Shown here piece after piece: positions 43,625 through 53,545 of a stretch of DNA of 64,000 bases. The stretch's first letter is position 1. Every line of letters starts with the position of its first letter. The notes under the pieces are model-generated. The model was not told where the DNA came from. It did not search any database and worked only from the letters and a program-made list of their open reading frames with translations. Location: positions 1 through 64,000 of the forward strand of contig JODP01000008.1 of the NCBI GenBank assembly GCA_000719025.1, written 5' to 3'. This stretch comes from Kineosporia aurantiaca JCM 3230 (GTDB taxonomy: Bacteria; Actinomycetota; Actinomycetes; Actinomycetales; Kineosporiaceae). The position numbers and the translations under genes are program-made.

Positions 43625-44085
43625 CGGGCCGACCCGACCGGCGTCAGGTCCATGATCGCTTTACCGGTGCTGAAGTCGATGGGCCATGACACATGGTCGT
43701 GGAACATCAGCCATTCACCGTCGATCAGTCGGAAGCAATTGGTGGTGCGCACCCAGGAATCCATTGGGTTGCCGTCCATCGTGCCCGTCATTCGCACGGC
43801 GCAGCGCGCAACGGCGATCCCCCCCTCGGCATGAATGATCAGATCCGCGATGTCGAGGCCGAGGGGGCCGTCAAAGGCTTTGAAGAAGCTCTGCCAATTG
43901 TCGCGCCACATGTCCCCACCGCCGAATTCGAAGGGCGGCATGAGATCGAAGGCGGTGAAGCCTTCAGGGGCGTAGAACGACATCATCGCGTCCACGTCCT
44001 TCGAGACGAAAGCGTCCCGCCAGGCATACAGACGTTTCCTCACCTGGTCGTCAAGCGCTCGTGGGGTCGAGTTCCGGTCCGGCAT
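43621..44085 (-). CDS. SnoaL/NTF2-like fold protein
   Basis: About 154 residues from ATG 44085 (MPDRNSTPRALDDQV); the open frame extends upstream but without typical sequence. WRDAFVSKDVDAMMSFYAPEGFTAFDLMPP and CFRLIDGEWLMFHDHVSWPI are the SnoaL/DUF4440 pattern of ketosteroid-isomerase-like small enzymes or binding proteins. First gene of the unit with the hydrolase and XRE regulator. Confidence 0.8.
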   Translation of the reverse strand: MPDRNSTPRALDDQVRKRLYAWRDAFVSKDVDAMMSFYAPEGFTAFDLMPPFEFGGGDMWRDNWQSFFKAFDGPLGLDIADLIIHAEGGIAVARCAVRMTGTMDGNPMDSWVRTTNCFRLIDGEWLMFHDHVSWPIDFSTGKAIMDLTPVGSAR

Positions 44086-44662
44086 GAGGTGCCTTCCTGA
44101 TTCACGTCCTTGGTTTCGGTGTCCATCCTGGACACGGACACAGGAGCGAACCAGTCTCGCTTCATGGTGGTATATCCAATGCCACCCTGCCGCCGTGGAC
44201 ACCCGAAGCCCGAGACCCCGGCGACGCCTGGCCCCCTGGGGAACAACTAAGAGACCCCCGGACCCCCTGGTGATTCGTCGATAGCGCCCGGTGAGTCTGG
44301 GAATTCCCGGCGCTCGGCGTTGGCGAAGGCGAACTCGCACAAGTGGCCCACTCGCAAGGCGATGGTTGCCTGCGATGATCTGGTGTCACAGATCATTCAA
44401 GCCACACGAGTCAGGCGCAGAGTGCTCACGTAGGCCGTCGCCGGTCGGGACGAGGACCAGATCGCCCAGGGTGCATCCGGTCACGTGTTCTCGGCCCAGG
44501 GACGACGAACGGTAAAACAACAGATGCCAGGTAGGAGGCGGTCTTCTTCGGCGGATCGAGCCACAGCTTCCCAACTGGATCGTTCATCACTTGATCCGGG
44601 TGTCGTGCGAACGCAGCCTGACCGGATTACCGGCAAGCCCCTTCCGAGCGAACCGATCCGCT
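44086..44662. other. Intergenic region upstream of the SnoaL unit
   Basis: 577 bp, no supported gene. It holds a dyad with a possible -10 box at 44166-44186. Confidence 0.5.
44166..44186 (-). promoter_or_regulatory. Dyad overlapping a -10-like box upstream of the SnoaL unit
   Basis: GGTGG (44166-44170) and CCACC (44182-44186) enclose a partly paired centre. On the minus strand the centre reads TATACC, a -10-like box. It could be the operator of the downstream XRE regulator, but the -35 region is poor. Confidence 0.35.
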
Positions 44663-47242
44663 TCAGCCGAGAGCCTCGAGAGCGGGGTCCAGCGCGATCC
44701 TCTTGAGCGGTCCGGTTGCCAGGTCGCCGACGTCCTCGGCCGGCAGGGCCCGGGCGATGAAGTGCCCCTGGGCCAGGTCGCAGCCGAGCCCGCGCAGGAA
44801 TTCCAGCACGTCCGCGTCCTCAACTCCCTCGGCCACGACCCGTAGACCCAGATTGGCGCCCAGGGTGAGGATGCTGCGGATCAGCACAGCGCTGGCCGGA
44901 GCCTCGCCCGTGCCGCTCAGGCCCGTGATGAAAGACCTGTCGATCTTTACCTCGCGGACGGGCAGCTTCTGCAAGTAGGCCAGGCTGGAGTAGCCGGTAC
45001 CGAAGTCGTCCAGGGAGATGGTGACGCCGATGTCGGCCAGGCGCTGCAGGATCGGCACGGTTCGGGTCGGGTCGCCCATCACACTGCTCTCGGTGATCTC
45101 CATGACCAGACGGTCGGCGGGCAGTCCCGCTGCGGCCAGCGCCACTGACACGTTCTCGGCGAGGCTCGCATCATTCACGCTGTGGGCGGAGAGGTTGACG
45201 GCAACCATCAGGTCCAGACCGGCGTCGCGCCATCGTCGGCACTGGTGCAACGCCTGGCGCAGTACCTGCCGGGTGAGTTCCTCGATCAGGCCGCCCGATT
45301 CGGCCAGCGGAATGAACAGGCCCGGACCCAGCAACCCGCGCCGGGGGTGTCTCCACCGGACGAGGGCCTCGACGCTGGTCACCTCGTTCGTCCTGAGGTC
45401 CAGTTGCGGTTGGTAGCGTAATTCCAGTTCGCCGTGCTCAAGAGCCAGCGCGAGATCGGCCAGTAGCGTGAGGCGTTCGGCCCTTCCGCGGTCCAGTTCC
45501 TGGCTGTAGACGACGATGGGTCCGTCACCGGCCTTGGCCGAGTACATGGCGGTGTCCGCGTGCCGAAGCAGGTCCGCGCCGTTCGTGTCGGCACAGGCCA
45601 GCGCGATGCCGATGCTCGCCCGGGTGCTGACGACCGCATCGGGCAGGGTGACCGGCGAGGTCAGCTCGTCCAGAACGCTTTTGGCGGTCCGCTCGGCTGC
45701 CTGGAGCAACCCGGCCGGACCGGCGCTAGCCTTCGGGAGCAGAATGGCGAATTCGTCTCCGCCGAGCCGGGCCACCGTGCCCGTCTCGGGGACACAGGCG
45801 CGGATGCGGGTTCCCACCACCCGAAGGAGCGCGTCTCCGACGTGGTGCCCGAGAGCGTCGTTGACTTCCTTGAACCGGTCCAGGTCCAGCAGCAGGATCG
45901 CCGACCGCTCGGACGGTGGAGTGCCCGTCGTGGGATCCGATGGGGCCGGGGCCAGGTCCTGCTCGATCCGCTCGGCCAGCAGGACCCGATTCGGCAACCC
46001 GGTCAAGGCGTCGTGGGTGGCGTCGAAACGCAGCTGCTCGACCAACCGGATCCCCCGCAGGGCTACCGCCAGGTGCCCGGCCAGGGTGCCCAGCAGGGTG
46101 AGATCATCGGCGGTGAAGGTGGAGGCCTGCCCCATCCGGTCCTGGGCGATCAGGACGCCCTGCACTCCTTCGGAGGAGAGCGGCACGATCATCGCGTCCC
46201 TGGCTGCGTGGGCGGCCAGCCAGTCGCGCATCCCCTGATCGCGCGTGGTCCGGGGAATCATGATCGATTCCGTGCTCGTGCAGGCCCGGGCGATCAGCCG
46301 GTCGCTGGGCCCGGCCGGGGGTAGGCGCAGAGTCCTCAGGGATTCACCTTCGGCGACGCGTAGCTGTACGTCGCCCTCCGGCCGGTAGACGATCAGTTGG
46401 ACGTCGCTGGCGTTGAGCAGTTGCCGGGTGGGGGGCAGGAGCTGGGCGGCCAGCTCCTCGAGCGTGGTCGCGCTCAGGCTCTGCTTAACGAAATCGTGCA
46501 TGAGCCCCAGGGACTGATGTCGGTTGTGAAGGCTCAGATAGCTCCGGTAGAGCACAGCGGTCACTGTGGTGAAGCCGAGAACCAGGACCAGGCCGAGGCG
46601 GCCGTCGGCCAGCAGCACGGTGACCGCGAGAGCGGACAGGGTACTGAACGGACTCAGCACGGAGGCCGGCCCCAGCACCGCCTTCGCCTGGGAGCGCGTG
46701 ACCCGGTCCTGGTGGATCGAGATGACGAGCAGGACCAGGCAACTCATCACCAGGTCGATGACGACGAGCGTCAGACAGCAGATTGTGGCCGTGGTGAGGT
46801 CCAGTTCGGCTCTCGGCCCCAGTACCTCATGCAGGCTGAGACCGACGGCACCGGCTTCGAAGAGGTAGGCGCCCAGGTTGTACCCGCGTTTCAGCCACGG
46901 CAGCTGCTGCTGGCTGAACGCCACACCGGAGCCGATCAGCCGGGCCAGGATCACGAGCCGCAGATCGAAGGAGAGCACGCCGAGCAGGAGTGCCACCCCC
47001 GACAGCGAGAACGAGTGGGCCTGATGCCGGAACTCGACGTGCAGCAGGCCCAGTTCGGCGGCCCCGAACGCCGCTACCAGCAGCAGGAACGCTGCCGCCG
47101 GAGCCATCGGCGGATCCTGCGCCAGGACCGCACCGCGGTCGGTGAGAAGCAGGGCTGTTGCGCCTGCGGCGGCCAGGCCGAGCGCCAGGGTCAGGGTGAT
47201 CGGCGTGGCCCTGCGGACGGCGATACGGGGAGAGGCGGTCAC
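44663..47242 (-). CDS. Membrane GAF-GGDEF-EAL c-di-GMP enzyme
   Basis: About 859 residues from GTG 47242, whose GTGA overlaps the stop of the upstream subtilase. An N-terminal membrane region of about eight helices (~10-245) precedes a GAF domain (~258-405). GGDEF keeps RLGGDEFAILLP (no RxxD inhibitory site seen), and EAL keeps EALVRWRHP, NLSAHSVN, EITESSV and DDFGTGYSSLAYLQKLP. Both cyclase and phosphodiesterase signatures are intact, so either or both activities are possible. Translational coupling to a secreted protease gene is unusual. An upstream in-frame start at 47308 is less likely. Confidence 0.92.
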   Translation of the reverse strand: MTASPRIAVRRATPITLTLALGLAAAGATALLLTDRGAVLAQDPPMAPAAAFLLLVAAFGAAELGLLHVEFRHQAHSFSLSGVALLLGVLSFDLRLVILARLIGSGVAFSQQQLPWLKRGYNLGAYLFEAGAVGLSLHEVLGPRAELDLTTATICCLTLVVIDLVMSCLVLLVISIHQDRVTRSQAKAVLGPASVLSPFSTLSALAVTVLLADGRLGLVLVLGFTTVTAVLYRSYLSLHNRHQSLGLMHDFVKQSLSATTLEELAAQLLPPTRQLLNASDVQLIVYRPEGDVQLRVAEGESLRTLRLPPAGPSDRLIARACTSTESIMIPRTTRDQGMRDWLAAHAARDAMIVPLSSEGVQGVLIAQDRMGQASTFTADDLTLLGTLAGHLAVALRGIRLVEQLRFDATHDALTGLPNRVLLAERIEQDLAPAPSDPTTGTPPSERSAILLLDLDRFKEVNDALGHHVGDALLRVVGTRIRACVPETGTVARLGGDEFAILLPKASAGPAGLLQAAERTAKSVLDELTSPVTLPDAVVSTRASIGIALACADTNGADLLRHADTAMYSAKAGDGPIVVYSQELDRGRAERLTLLADLALALEHGELELRYQPQLDLRTNEVTSVEALVRWRHPRRGLLGPGLFIPLAESGGLIEELTRQVLRQALHQCRRWRDAGLDLMVAVNLSAHSVNDASLAENVSVALAAAGLPADRLVMEITESSVMGDPTRTVPILQRLADIGVTISLDDFGTGYSSLAYLQKLPVREVKIDRSFITGLSGTGEAPASAVLIRSILTLGANLGLRVVAEGVEDADVLEFLRGLGCDLAQGHFIARALPAEDVGDLATGPLKRIALDPALEALG

Positions 47243-48942
47243 TGCCAATCCTGATCTGTCCAGCCCTGGCCGGTCCAGCGGGCACCCGTCCAGCGCGCTC
47301 CGGTCCATCGTGCTCCGGTCCAGGACACATCACGCCAGGCGGAGCCGGTCCAGCGGGCACCGTCCCAGCCGGAGCTGAGCCAGTTCGGGCCGGACCAGGT
47401 ACTGCCGCTCCACTGCGCCCCGTTCCAGCGCCCGCCGGACCAGGCCGTCGCGGTCGTGGAAAGAGCTCGCCAGGCTGCCGGATTCCAGGGTGAGCCCTGC
47501 ACGTCGACCTCACCGGACAGCAGGGCTCCGGTCTCGGCGTCGCTCAGATTGTCGCCACCGCGTGCGCCCTCCAGCGACCCGAGCCCACTCGCTTCGGGAA
47601 AGCTCTGAACCGTGTCGTCGCCGGTCTTCCTGCCCGCCTGCAGGAGAATCTTGTCGGCCTCTTTGAGCGCCGCGTCGACGTCGATCTGGCCGCTGCCCCG
47701 CTCGAGCACCGTACCGCCGGCCGGGTCGGCCGTGCGGGTCAGGGCCGCTTTCACCTGGTCGGGGGAGAGCTGCGGGTCGGCCTGCAGCAGGAGGGCGACG
47801 GCACCGGAGGTGACCGCCGCGGCCTGGGAGGTGCCGCTGCCGCGAAAGAGCCGGCCGGTCGTGTCGCCCGAGACCAGACCTTCGGGATGGTGAGCATCGA
47901 TGTACGAACCGGGATCGCGCAGCCCGGCGATGGAGGTACCCGGAGCTACCAGGTCGACGTGCCGGACAGCGCTGCCCCGGCTGCTGAACGAGGCCACCGC
48001 CGGGTTGCTCCAGCCCTTGACCTCGGTCAGCGGGTCGCTGGCGCCAACGGCGAGGACGTAAGGATCGATCGCAGGGTCGCTCAGCCGGCCGAGGCCGGAC
48101 CCCTCGTTACCCCCGGAGACGACGACCACGATGCCGTGCTTCCAGGCGTTCTCGACGGCGGCGGCCAGCGGGTCCTGCTGATACGACTGCGCCGAGAGCG
48201 TGCCGTAGGAGAGGTTCACGACGCGAACCGCCATGCCGTTGTCGTTGCGGTGCTGAACGACCCAGTCCAGGCCCGCGATCACCTCGCTGACGTCGGTGCT
48301 GCCGTCGGTGGTGGCCAGTTTGACCGCCAGCAACCGGGCGTCGGGAGCTACCCCGAGTTGGACCTTGGTGTCGGGCGCGATGGGTACACCCTTGTTGCTC
48401 ACAGGAACCGCGTCGCGCCCGGCGATGATGCTGGCCAGGTGGGTGCCGTGGCCGAAGGTGTCCTGATTGCGCAGGTCCGCAGAGTTCGCCTCCAGGGAGA
48501 GGTCGGGACCGTGGATCACCTTGCCGGGGTCGTCGAGGCCGGCCACCGTGTCGTTGACCCCGCTGTCGAGCAGGGCGACCGTAACCCCCTGGCCGGTAAT
48601 CGCCCGGCCCGCCGGATCCTTCTTCTTCCACACCGCACGGGCGCCGATGGCGGTGGTGATGGTGGCCATCGAACCGGCGTCCTGACTCGGCTTGTTCTTG
48701 CCGGCGGGGTCTTTGGCCTTGGCATCGGTCCCGGGATCGCCCCACTTCGCAGTAGCCCACGTCAGGTGCGGCGAGGGGGCCACCGGCAGCTCACCACCGG
48801 CCGGGCCGCCGCTGACTGGGCCGACGGCCAGGACAAGCATGGAGCCCAAGAGCAGGAAAGCTGCAGATCTGCCGACCGTGGCACGAGGTGGCAGGTTGGC
48901 ACTGCGGTGCGGTGTGCGACGGGGTACTTGCGTCTTTGTCAC
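47239..48942 (-). CDS. Secreted S8 subtilase with tryptophan-rich repeat tail
   Basis: A 567-residue protein. Basic N-terminus, hydrophobic segment (AAFLLLGSMLVLAVGPVSGG, ~27-46) as export signal, propeptide-like stretch, then the subtilisin domain: Asp126 (ALLDSGVND), His165 (FGHGTHLA), oxyanion Asn279 and Ser372 (RGSGTSQAAA). From ~486 the tail repeats W-S/T-G-x-x-W every five residues (WTGARWTGARW) and ends in WQ. The tail may bind the cell wall, polysaccharide or a partner; this is inference. It starts with GTG. A paralogue lies at 58453-60111. Confidence 0.92.
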   Translation of the reverse strand: MTKTQVPRRTPHRSANLPPRATVGRSAAFLLLGSMLVLAVGPVSGGPAGGELPVAPSPHLTWATAKWGDPGTDAKAKDPAGKNKPSQDAGSMATITTAIGARAVWKKKDPAGRAITGQGVTVALLDSGVNDTVAGLDDPGKVIHGPDLSLEANSADLRNQDTFGHGTHLASIIAGRDAVPVSNKGVPIAPDTKVQLGVAPDARLLAVKLATTDGSTDVSEVIAGLDWVVQHRNDNGMAVRVVNLSYGTLSAQSYQQDPLAAAVENAWKHGIVVVVSGGNEGSGLGRLSDPAIDPYVLAVGASDPLTEVKGWSNPAVASFSSRGSAVRHVDLVAPGTSIAGLRDPGSYIDAHHPEGLVSGDTTGRLFRGSGTSQAAAVTSGAVALLLQADPQLSPDQVKAALTRTADPAGGTVLERGSGQIDVDAALKEADKILLQAGRKTGDDTVQSFPEASGLGSLEGARGGDNLSDAETGALLSGEVDVQGSPWNPAAWRALSTTATAWSGGRWNGAQWSGSTWSGPNWLSSGWDGARWTGSAWRDVSWTGARWTGARWTGARWTGQGWTDQDWQ

Positions 48943-49288
48943 GGCGGCTCACTCTATGTCGCCGAGGGTGCAGATTTCAGCGATATCGCCGGAACAGGAC
49001 AAGACTGCGAGCGATGAGCCCGGTCGGCTCGCCCGCTCGGGCGCTGTCCGACGGAAGGCCCTTGCCGAGCGTCCAAGAACTGGGCGGAATCTTCATGGTT
49101 GTCGACCGGTGGCGGGTAAGCCACAAGACTCACCTGGTCGTGTGCTCTTCGGCCGGGGAGCGCGCGCCCATTCGCTGCCCACCATTCTGCTGTCGGCATC
49201 CTCCATCAGATCTCGACCCGGCAACCGCACATCTCGTCCTCTAGTTGCTGGGTTGCCTCGGCCACGATGCCAGCTTTGGGTGGGACGG
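48943..49288. other. Intergenic region upstream of the subtilase
   Basis: 346 bp; no supported gene. On the minus strand TAGAGT lies 11 bp before the subtilase GTG and may be its -10 box. Confidence 0.4.
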
Positions 49289-50044
49289 TCAGACCTGACC
49301 GTAACCGCCGTCGACCTGGTAGTCGGCGCCATTGACGTGGGAGGCCGCATCAGAGGCGACGAACGCGATGACGGAGGCGACCTCCTCGGGAGTACCGACC
49401 CGGGTCATCGGCGTCCCTGCTCCCATCCTCGTGACCAGAGCGGTTTGGTCCTCGGCGGTGGGGGCAAGGCGCCCAAGGCCGGGGGTGTCCGTGGGGCCGG
49501 GGCTGACGACGTTCACGCGGATCGCACGCGGGCTCAGTTCGAGAGCCCATGTGCGGGCGAGCGCCCGTACCGCGGCTTTGGACGCGGCGTAAACGCTCTG
49601 ATTGCGCGAGGCCTTGTGGGCGGCCATCGACCCGGTGAGCACGATGCTGCTGCCGGCGGTGAGGAGGGGAAGAGCTTTCTGTACGACCATGATCGTGGCC
49701 GTCACGTTGAGGTCGAACGTTGTGGTGACGAGCTCGCGCGTGATCGTGCCCAAGGGTGCCGGTGCGAGGGAGGCAGCATTGATGACCAGCACATCCAGTC
49801 GTTCGCTGCGCTCTTGGACCTCGGTGAAAAGACGGTCGAGATCCTCGGGTGACCTCGAGTCGGCCTGAATGCCGATGACGTTTCCGGGGATGTCCGCGGC
49901 CGCGGACATCACACGAGCCCGGTCACGACCGGTGATGTAGACCGTGCCGCCGCCTTGGGCGATCTTCTGTGCAGTGGCGTAGCCGATTCCCGTGCTGCCG
50001 CCGGCCACGATCGCGGTTTTGTCGAGAAAAGCGCTTCTGGTCAT
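49289..50044 (-). CDS. SDR family oxidoreductase
   Basis: A 251-residue classical short-chain dehydrogenase from ATG 50044. Cofactor motif AGGSTGIG, NAAS in place of NNAG, catalytic Ser-Tyr-Lys with VYAASKAAV, and the C-terminal VNGADYQVDGGYGQV. The first glycine-loop residue is Ala instead of Thr. It is divergent from an XRE/MmyB regulator 135 bp away, which probably controls it. Confidence 0.9.
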   Translation of the reverse strand: MTRSAFLDKTAIVAGGSTGIGYATAQKIAQGGGTVYITGRDRARVMSAAADIPGNVIGIQADSRSPEDLDRLFTEVQERSERLDVLVINAASLAPAPLGTITRELVTTTFDLNVTATIMVVQKALPLLTAGSSIVLTGSMAAHKASRNQSVYAASKAAVRALARTWALELSPRAIRVNVVSPGPTDTPGLGRLAPTAEDQTALVTRMGAGTPMTRVGTPEEVASVIAFVASDAASHVNGADYQVDGGYGQV

Positions 50045-50179
50045 GTTTTGGTCCGTTCGTTCCGATGGATCGCCAACGGGTACGAGCTTGGGTGGTATCC
50101 AGTGCTGGTGCCAGAAGCCTGCGGATACGGGTAGTGAGGGCACCCGGCACGTGGGTTCGCAGTCAGGCAGAGTGGTGCG

Positions 50180-51022
50180 GTGACGAGTGCCTGCCGACGA
50201 ACAGATCTGGGTTCGTTCCTGCGTTCACGCCGTGAACGGATCGCGCCCGGTGATGTGGGGTTAACGCCCGGAGCCCGTCGGCGTACTCCCGGACTCCGGC
50301 GTGAGGAGGTTGCCCAGCTGTCGGGGGTCGGCGTCACCTGGTACACGTGGCTCGAACAGGGGCGCCCGATCAATGTCAGTGCCCATGTGCTGAGTGCGGT
50401 CGCGCGCACCCTTCGGCTGGACGGGGCTGAGCGCGAGCATCTGTACCGCCTGGCGGAAGTCTCCCGGCTCCCGGTTGATAGCGGGCCTGGGATGGAACCC
50501 CCGGAAGGGATCGAGGAGATTCTCACGACTCTGGGCCGTCTGCCGGCTGCATTGGTCAACGACCGCACCGACATCCTGCGCTGGAATCCGGCTTACAGCG
50601 CTCTGAATCCCGGCCTCGTCGGCGCCGGGCCTGGCGAGTGCAACACCATCTGGAACCTGTTCATGGACTTGCCGGGGTACAGCCACATGGTCAACTGCGA
50701 CGAACAAGCTGCCGAAGCAGTTGCCGCACTTCGCTTTCGCTACAGCCGCCACCTGAAGGACCCGCAATGGCAGGCATTCATAGATCGTCTGTGCGCGGCT
50801 AATTCGATGTTCGCCCGACTGTGGGACACCCAGAACGTTGCTCCTCCGCGGCTTTGCGACAAGCGCTACCGTTTCCCCGGTATCGGAGAGATCAATTTCC
50901 GCTCAACCGGCATGGAGCTGACGGATCACCCGGGGATCCGGTTGGTCGTTCTCACAGCGGTGGACGAGGACAGCCGCGCCCGGGTCGACGAGATCCTTCG
51001 CCGGGCCAGCCTTTATCCATAA
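50180..51022 (+). CDS. XRE regulator with MmyB-type ligand-binding domain
   Basis: A 280-residue protein from GTG 50180. The helix-turn-helix (~7-85) contains LGSFLRSRRERI, PGARRRTPGLRREEVAQLSGVGVTWYTWLEQGR. The MmyB domain (~105-275) contains RTDILRWNPAYSALNPG and NTIWNLFMD. It resembles the regulator at 41830-42639. Divergently arranged with an SDR gene, the usual target of this family. Confidence 0.92.
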   Translation: MTSACRRTDLGSFLRSRRERIAPGDVGLTPGARRRTPGLRREEVAQLSGVGVTWYTWLEQGRPINVSAHVLSAVARTLRLDGAEREHLYRLAEVSRLPVDSGPGMEPPEGIEEILTTLGRLPAALVNDRTDILRWNPAYSALNPGLVGAGPGECNTIWNLFMDLPGYSHMVNCDEQAAEAVAALRFRYSRHLKDPQWQAFIDRLCAANSMFARLWDTQNVAPPRLCDKRYRFPGIGEINFRSTGMELTDHPGIRLVVLTAVDEDSRARVDEILRRASLYP

Positions 51023-51451
51023 CGTTAGCGAATGCGCCTCGGCGCCAGATGTTCTTCTTGGGATGGGCTTATAGCTCTTGGCCAGGGCCCTCCGAACTTA
51101 CTGTCAGAAGCACATTCTGAGACGATCGGCGGAACATTTCATGTTTTCGGCCGCAGCGAGCCGATGACGGATGGTGTCCAAGGTCGAGGGGATCATGATG
51201 TGTTCCGCCGGTCCGAGTCAGGAGACCCCGCTGGTCGAGGGCAGCTGGGGCGTTGACCATCGAACACGCCCGCACCTCAAAGAGGAGGCGTGCGTGGCTG
51301 CGTTCTCATGGGTGGCCCTGAGTCTGGACTCGACGCGCAGGTCGCCGGGGCCGGCGCCGAGCGGCGTTGACCCGGCGGACCGATCCGGAGACTGGTGAGG
51401 TACCTCGCTATGGGGCAATCGCGCTGTCGCCGGATCGGGCCGAAAAGCGTC
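51023..51451. other. Intergenic region between convergent genes
   Basis: 430 bp; no supported gene or strong hairpin seen. Confidence 0.45.
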
Positions 51452-52309
51452 TCAGTCGCGCACCGGGTCGGCGTTGACGCCGGGAATCAGCAGGTGGCCG
51501 GAGTCCACGGGAAGGGAGATGCCGGTGACGTTGGAAGCCAGTTCGGAGTTAAGGAAAACGCCGGCGTTGGCGATGGTCACCGGGTCCATGAAGGTGCTGC
51601 CGCGCAGGGCACCGTAGTGGTAGCCGGCCGCGATCAAGTCGTCCTTGGTGCCGCCGGGGTGGCCGGCATACATGTCCCAGGCCTTCTGATTGTCGGTCAT
51701 CGGCGTGTTGACCGCGCCGGGGTGAACGGCGTTGCAGCGCACGCCGTACGGGGCCAGTTCGAGGGCCATGGTCTTCATCAGCCCGACCACGCCGTGCTTG
51801 GCCGCCGTGTAGTGTGCGAACAGGGCCCCGGCCTCGAGGCCGTTCACCGACGACGTGATCACGATCGAACCGCTGCGACGCTCAATCATCTGCGGGGAAA
51901 CGGCTTTCGCCGACTTCCAGACACCGGTGAGGTTGATGTCGATCATCTCGGACCACTGGTCCTCGGTCAGTTCCCAGAACGGGTTCTGGGACCAGATGCC
52001 CGCGTTGGCGATCAGGATATCGATCTTGCCGAACTCGGCGATACCGCGGCTGACCGCCTGGTCAAGGTCGGACTGGGAACGTACGTCACCGGTGACGGTC
52101 AGGGCGCGGCGGTCCAGAGCCTCCACCAGCTTGACCGTGTCGGCCAGGTCGGCCTCGGTCCCCAGGTTGTAGGTGACTGTGTCGACCCCGGTTGGGGCGT
52201 CGAACAGGATGACGTCGGCACCCTCCTGGGCCGAGCGAACGGCGTGGGCACGGCCCTGACCGCGTGACCCGCCGGTGATGAGGGCGACCTTGCCTTCGAG
52301 TAGACCCAT
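51452..52309 (-). CDS. Mycofactocin-coupled SDR family oxidoreductase
   Basis: A 285-residue protein from ATG 52309. GGSRGQGRAHAVRSAQEGADVI (with the GQGRxHA signature), a short insertion after the second strand (TVTYNLGTEADLADTVKLVEAL), ITSSVNGLEAGALFAHYTAAKHGVVGLMKT (Ser, Tyr, Lys) and GISLPVDSGHL identify the subfamily whose nicotinamide is thought to be non-exchangeable and reoxidised through mycofactocin. No mycofactocin biosynthesis genes are in the window. A formaldehyde-activating-enzyme homologue lies 650 bp upstream on the same strand. Confidence 0.85.
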   Translation of the reverse strand: MGLLEGKVALITGGSRGQGRAHAVRSAQEGADVILFDAPTGVDTVTYNLGTEADLADTVKLVEALDRRALTVTGDVRSQSDLDQAVSRGIAEFGKIDILIANAGIWSQNPFWELTEDQWSEMIDINLTGVWKSAKAVSPQMIERRSGSIVITSSVNGLEAGALFAHYTAAKHGVVGLMKTMALELAPYGVRCNAVHPGAVNTPMTDNQKAWDMYAGHPGGTKDDLIAAGYHYGALRGSTFMDPVTIANAGVFLNSELASNVTGISLPVDSGHLLIPGVNADPVRD

Positions 52310-52958
52310 GGCAGTTGCTTCTTTCGTGACGCGGAGGTTATGGCACAACGTGACGTAACCTACGCCCGGTCCGCTTTTCGGTCCAGTGGGGGCAGGCGGT
52401 TCGCCCATCTGGCGGTGCCGCCCTGTTATTGGGACTCAGACATCCGGAAGACGCTTTTGGTGAAGGCCGCAAATCGGCCTAACCCGTTCAGGTGCGGTTC
52501 CTGATCTGCGACCAGGACCGCTCCTGGTCGCGCTTGCCGGCGGCGGACAAATGGGGCGCCGGGAACCCCGTGACGTGGTGGGATCGGGCGAGCGGGCTAA
52601 TTGAGGCCACCTCGAGCGGGCCGTTAGGGAGAGGATCTGGGCGCCCCGTGCGCCCGGGGTGGCGATGGCCCGACCGGCTCGGCCCCCGTCGGCGGTCTGG
52701 TGCATAGTCCTTTACGGGTCGCCGACACGAGAGACCTTCTTCGTTCGCATCAGACCATGCGGCCCAGCGCCCCTCGCCCTACCCGTCGATTTGATCGTCC
52801 ATGACTGGAGCAGGCCCGGTGGGTCACCCGGCGGTGGCATGAAGTCCCTCCGGCGGTTGACTCTCGGTCTCGAACCAATGAGGGACCCTCTGGTACCCGG
52901 AGTCAACGAGCGCCTTCGGACTGACGGGGTGGTGGAACAGCACTTGCACTGCGAGCCA
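52310..52958. other. Intergenic region without a supported gene
   Basis: About 650 bp. Open frames such as 52659-53003 forward lack motifs. It should carry the promoter of the mycofactocin-type SDR. Confidence 0.45.
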
Positions 52959-53483
52959 TCAGTTCTGCTGGCGTCTGAGGGTGATCAGTCCGGCGCCCGG
53001 TAGAGCCCCGTTGCGCACGTGCCCTCGGGACTGGTGCATACGATCAAGGTCGGGGAATCCGCTGACACTGTTGCGAAGAGCCGTCAAGGTTGCGGCCCGG
53101 TTGTTGCGGTAGACGGAGTCGGGACTGTCTGCCTGGGGATTCACCCAGACGGAGGCAATGATGACGTGGGTGTCGCACTGCTCGGCACTGATGATGTTCT
53201 CCGCGACTGCGTCGGCGACCCCGGCCGCGACGCCGGCCTGGGCAGGACCCCAGGTGAGCTTCTGGTGATCATCGCTCTCGGGCGTCGCTTTCGTCACGAA
53301 GAGCGTGAAAGGCTTCACCGCGACCGAGGGCTCGAGAACCGTGACGAAGGGGACGTGGCCGGGCGTCGGGGTGGCCAGGGCTGTGGCCCATGCCGTTGCG
53401 ACCGGTCCGTTTCGGGGACCGAGAACGGTGTTCACATGGGCCGCGTTAAGACCGTCGCCGTGGGCGCTTTCGCCGATGAGCAC
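52959..53483 (-). CDS. fae: Formaldehyde-activating enzyme (Fae) homologue
   Basis: A 174-residue protein, the family's normal length. LIGESAHGDGLNAAHVNTVLGPRNGPV matches the Fae N-terminus, with His16 at the catalytic position. FVTVLEPSVAVKPFTLFVTKATP, WGPAQAGVAAGVADAV and HVIIASVWVNPQADSPDSVYRNNRAATLTAL follow the family throughout. Fae condenses formaldehyde with tetrahydromethanopterin in methylotrophs; most actinobacteria lack that cofactor and use mycothiol, so the substrate here is uncertain. The start is GTG 53483, 62 bp after the CGNR regulator gene on the same strand. Confidence 0.9.
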   Translation of the reverse strand: MLIGESAHGDGLNAAHVNTVLGPRNGPVATAWATALATPTPGHVPFVTVLEPSVAVKPFTLFVTKATPESDDHQKLTWGPAQAGVAAGVADAVAENIISAEQCDTHVIIASVWVNPQADSPDSVYRNNRAATLTALRNSVSGFPDLDRMHQSRGHVRNGALPGAGLITLRRQQN

Positions 53484-53545
53484 GGACGGGACTGCCTTTC
53501 GTTCGGTGGCGCAGCGGTAATCGTGTACTGACGCCTTGATCCGTC

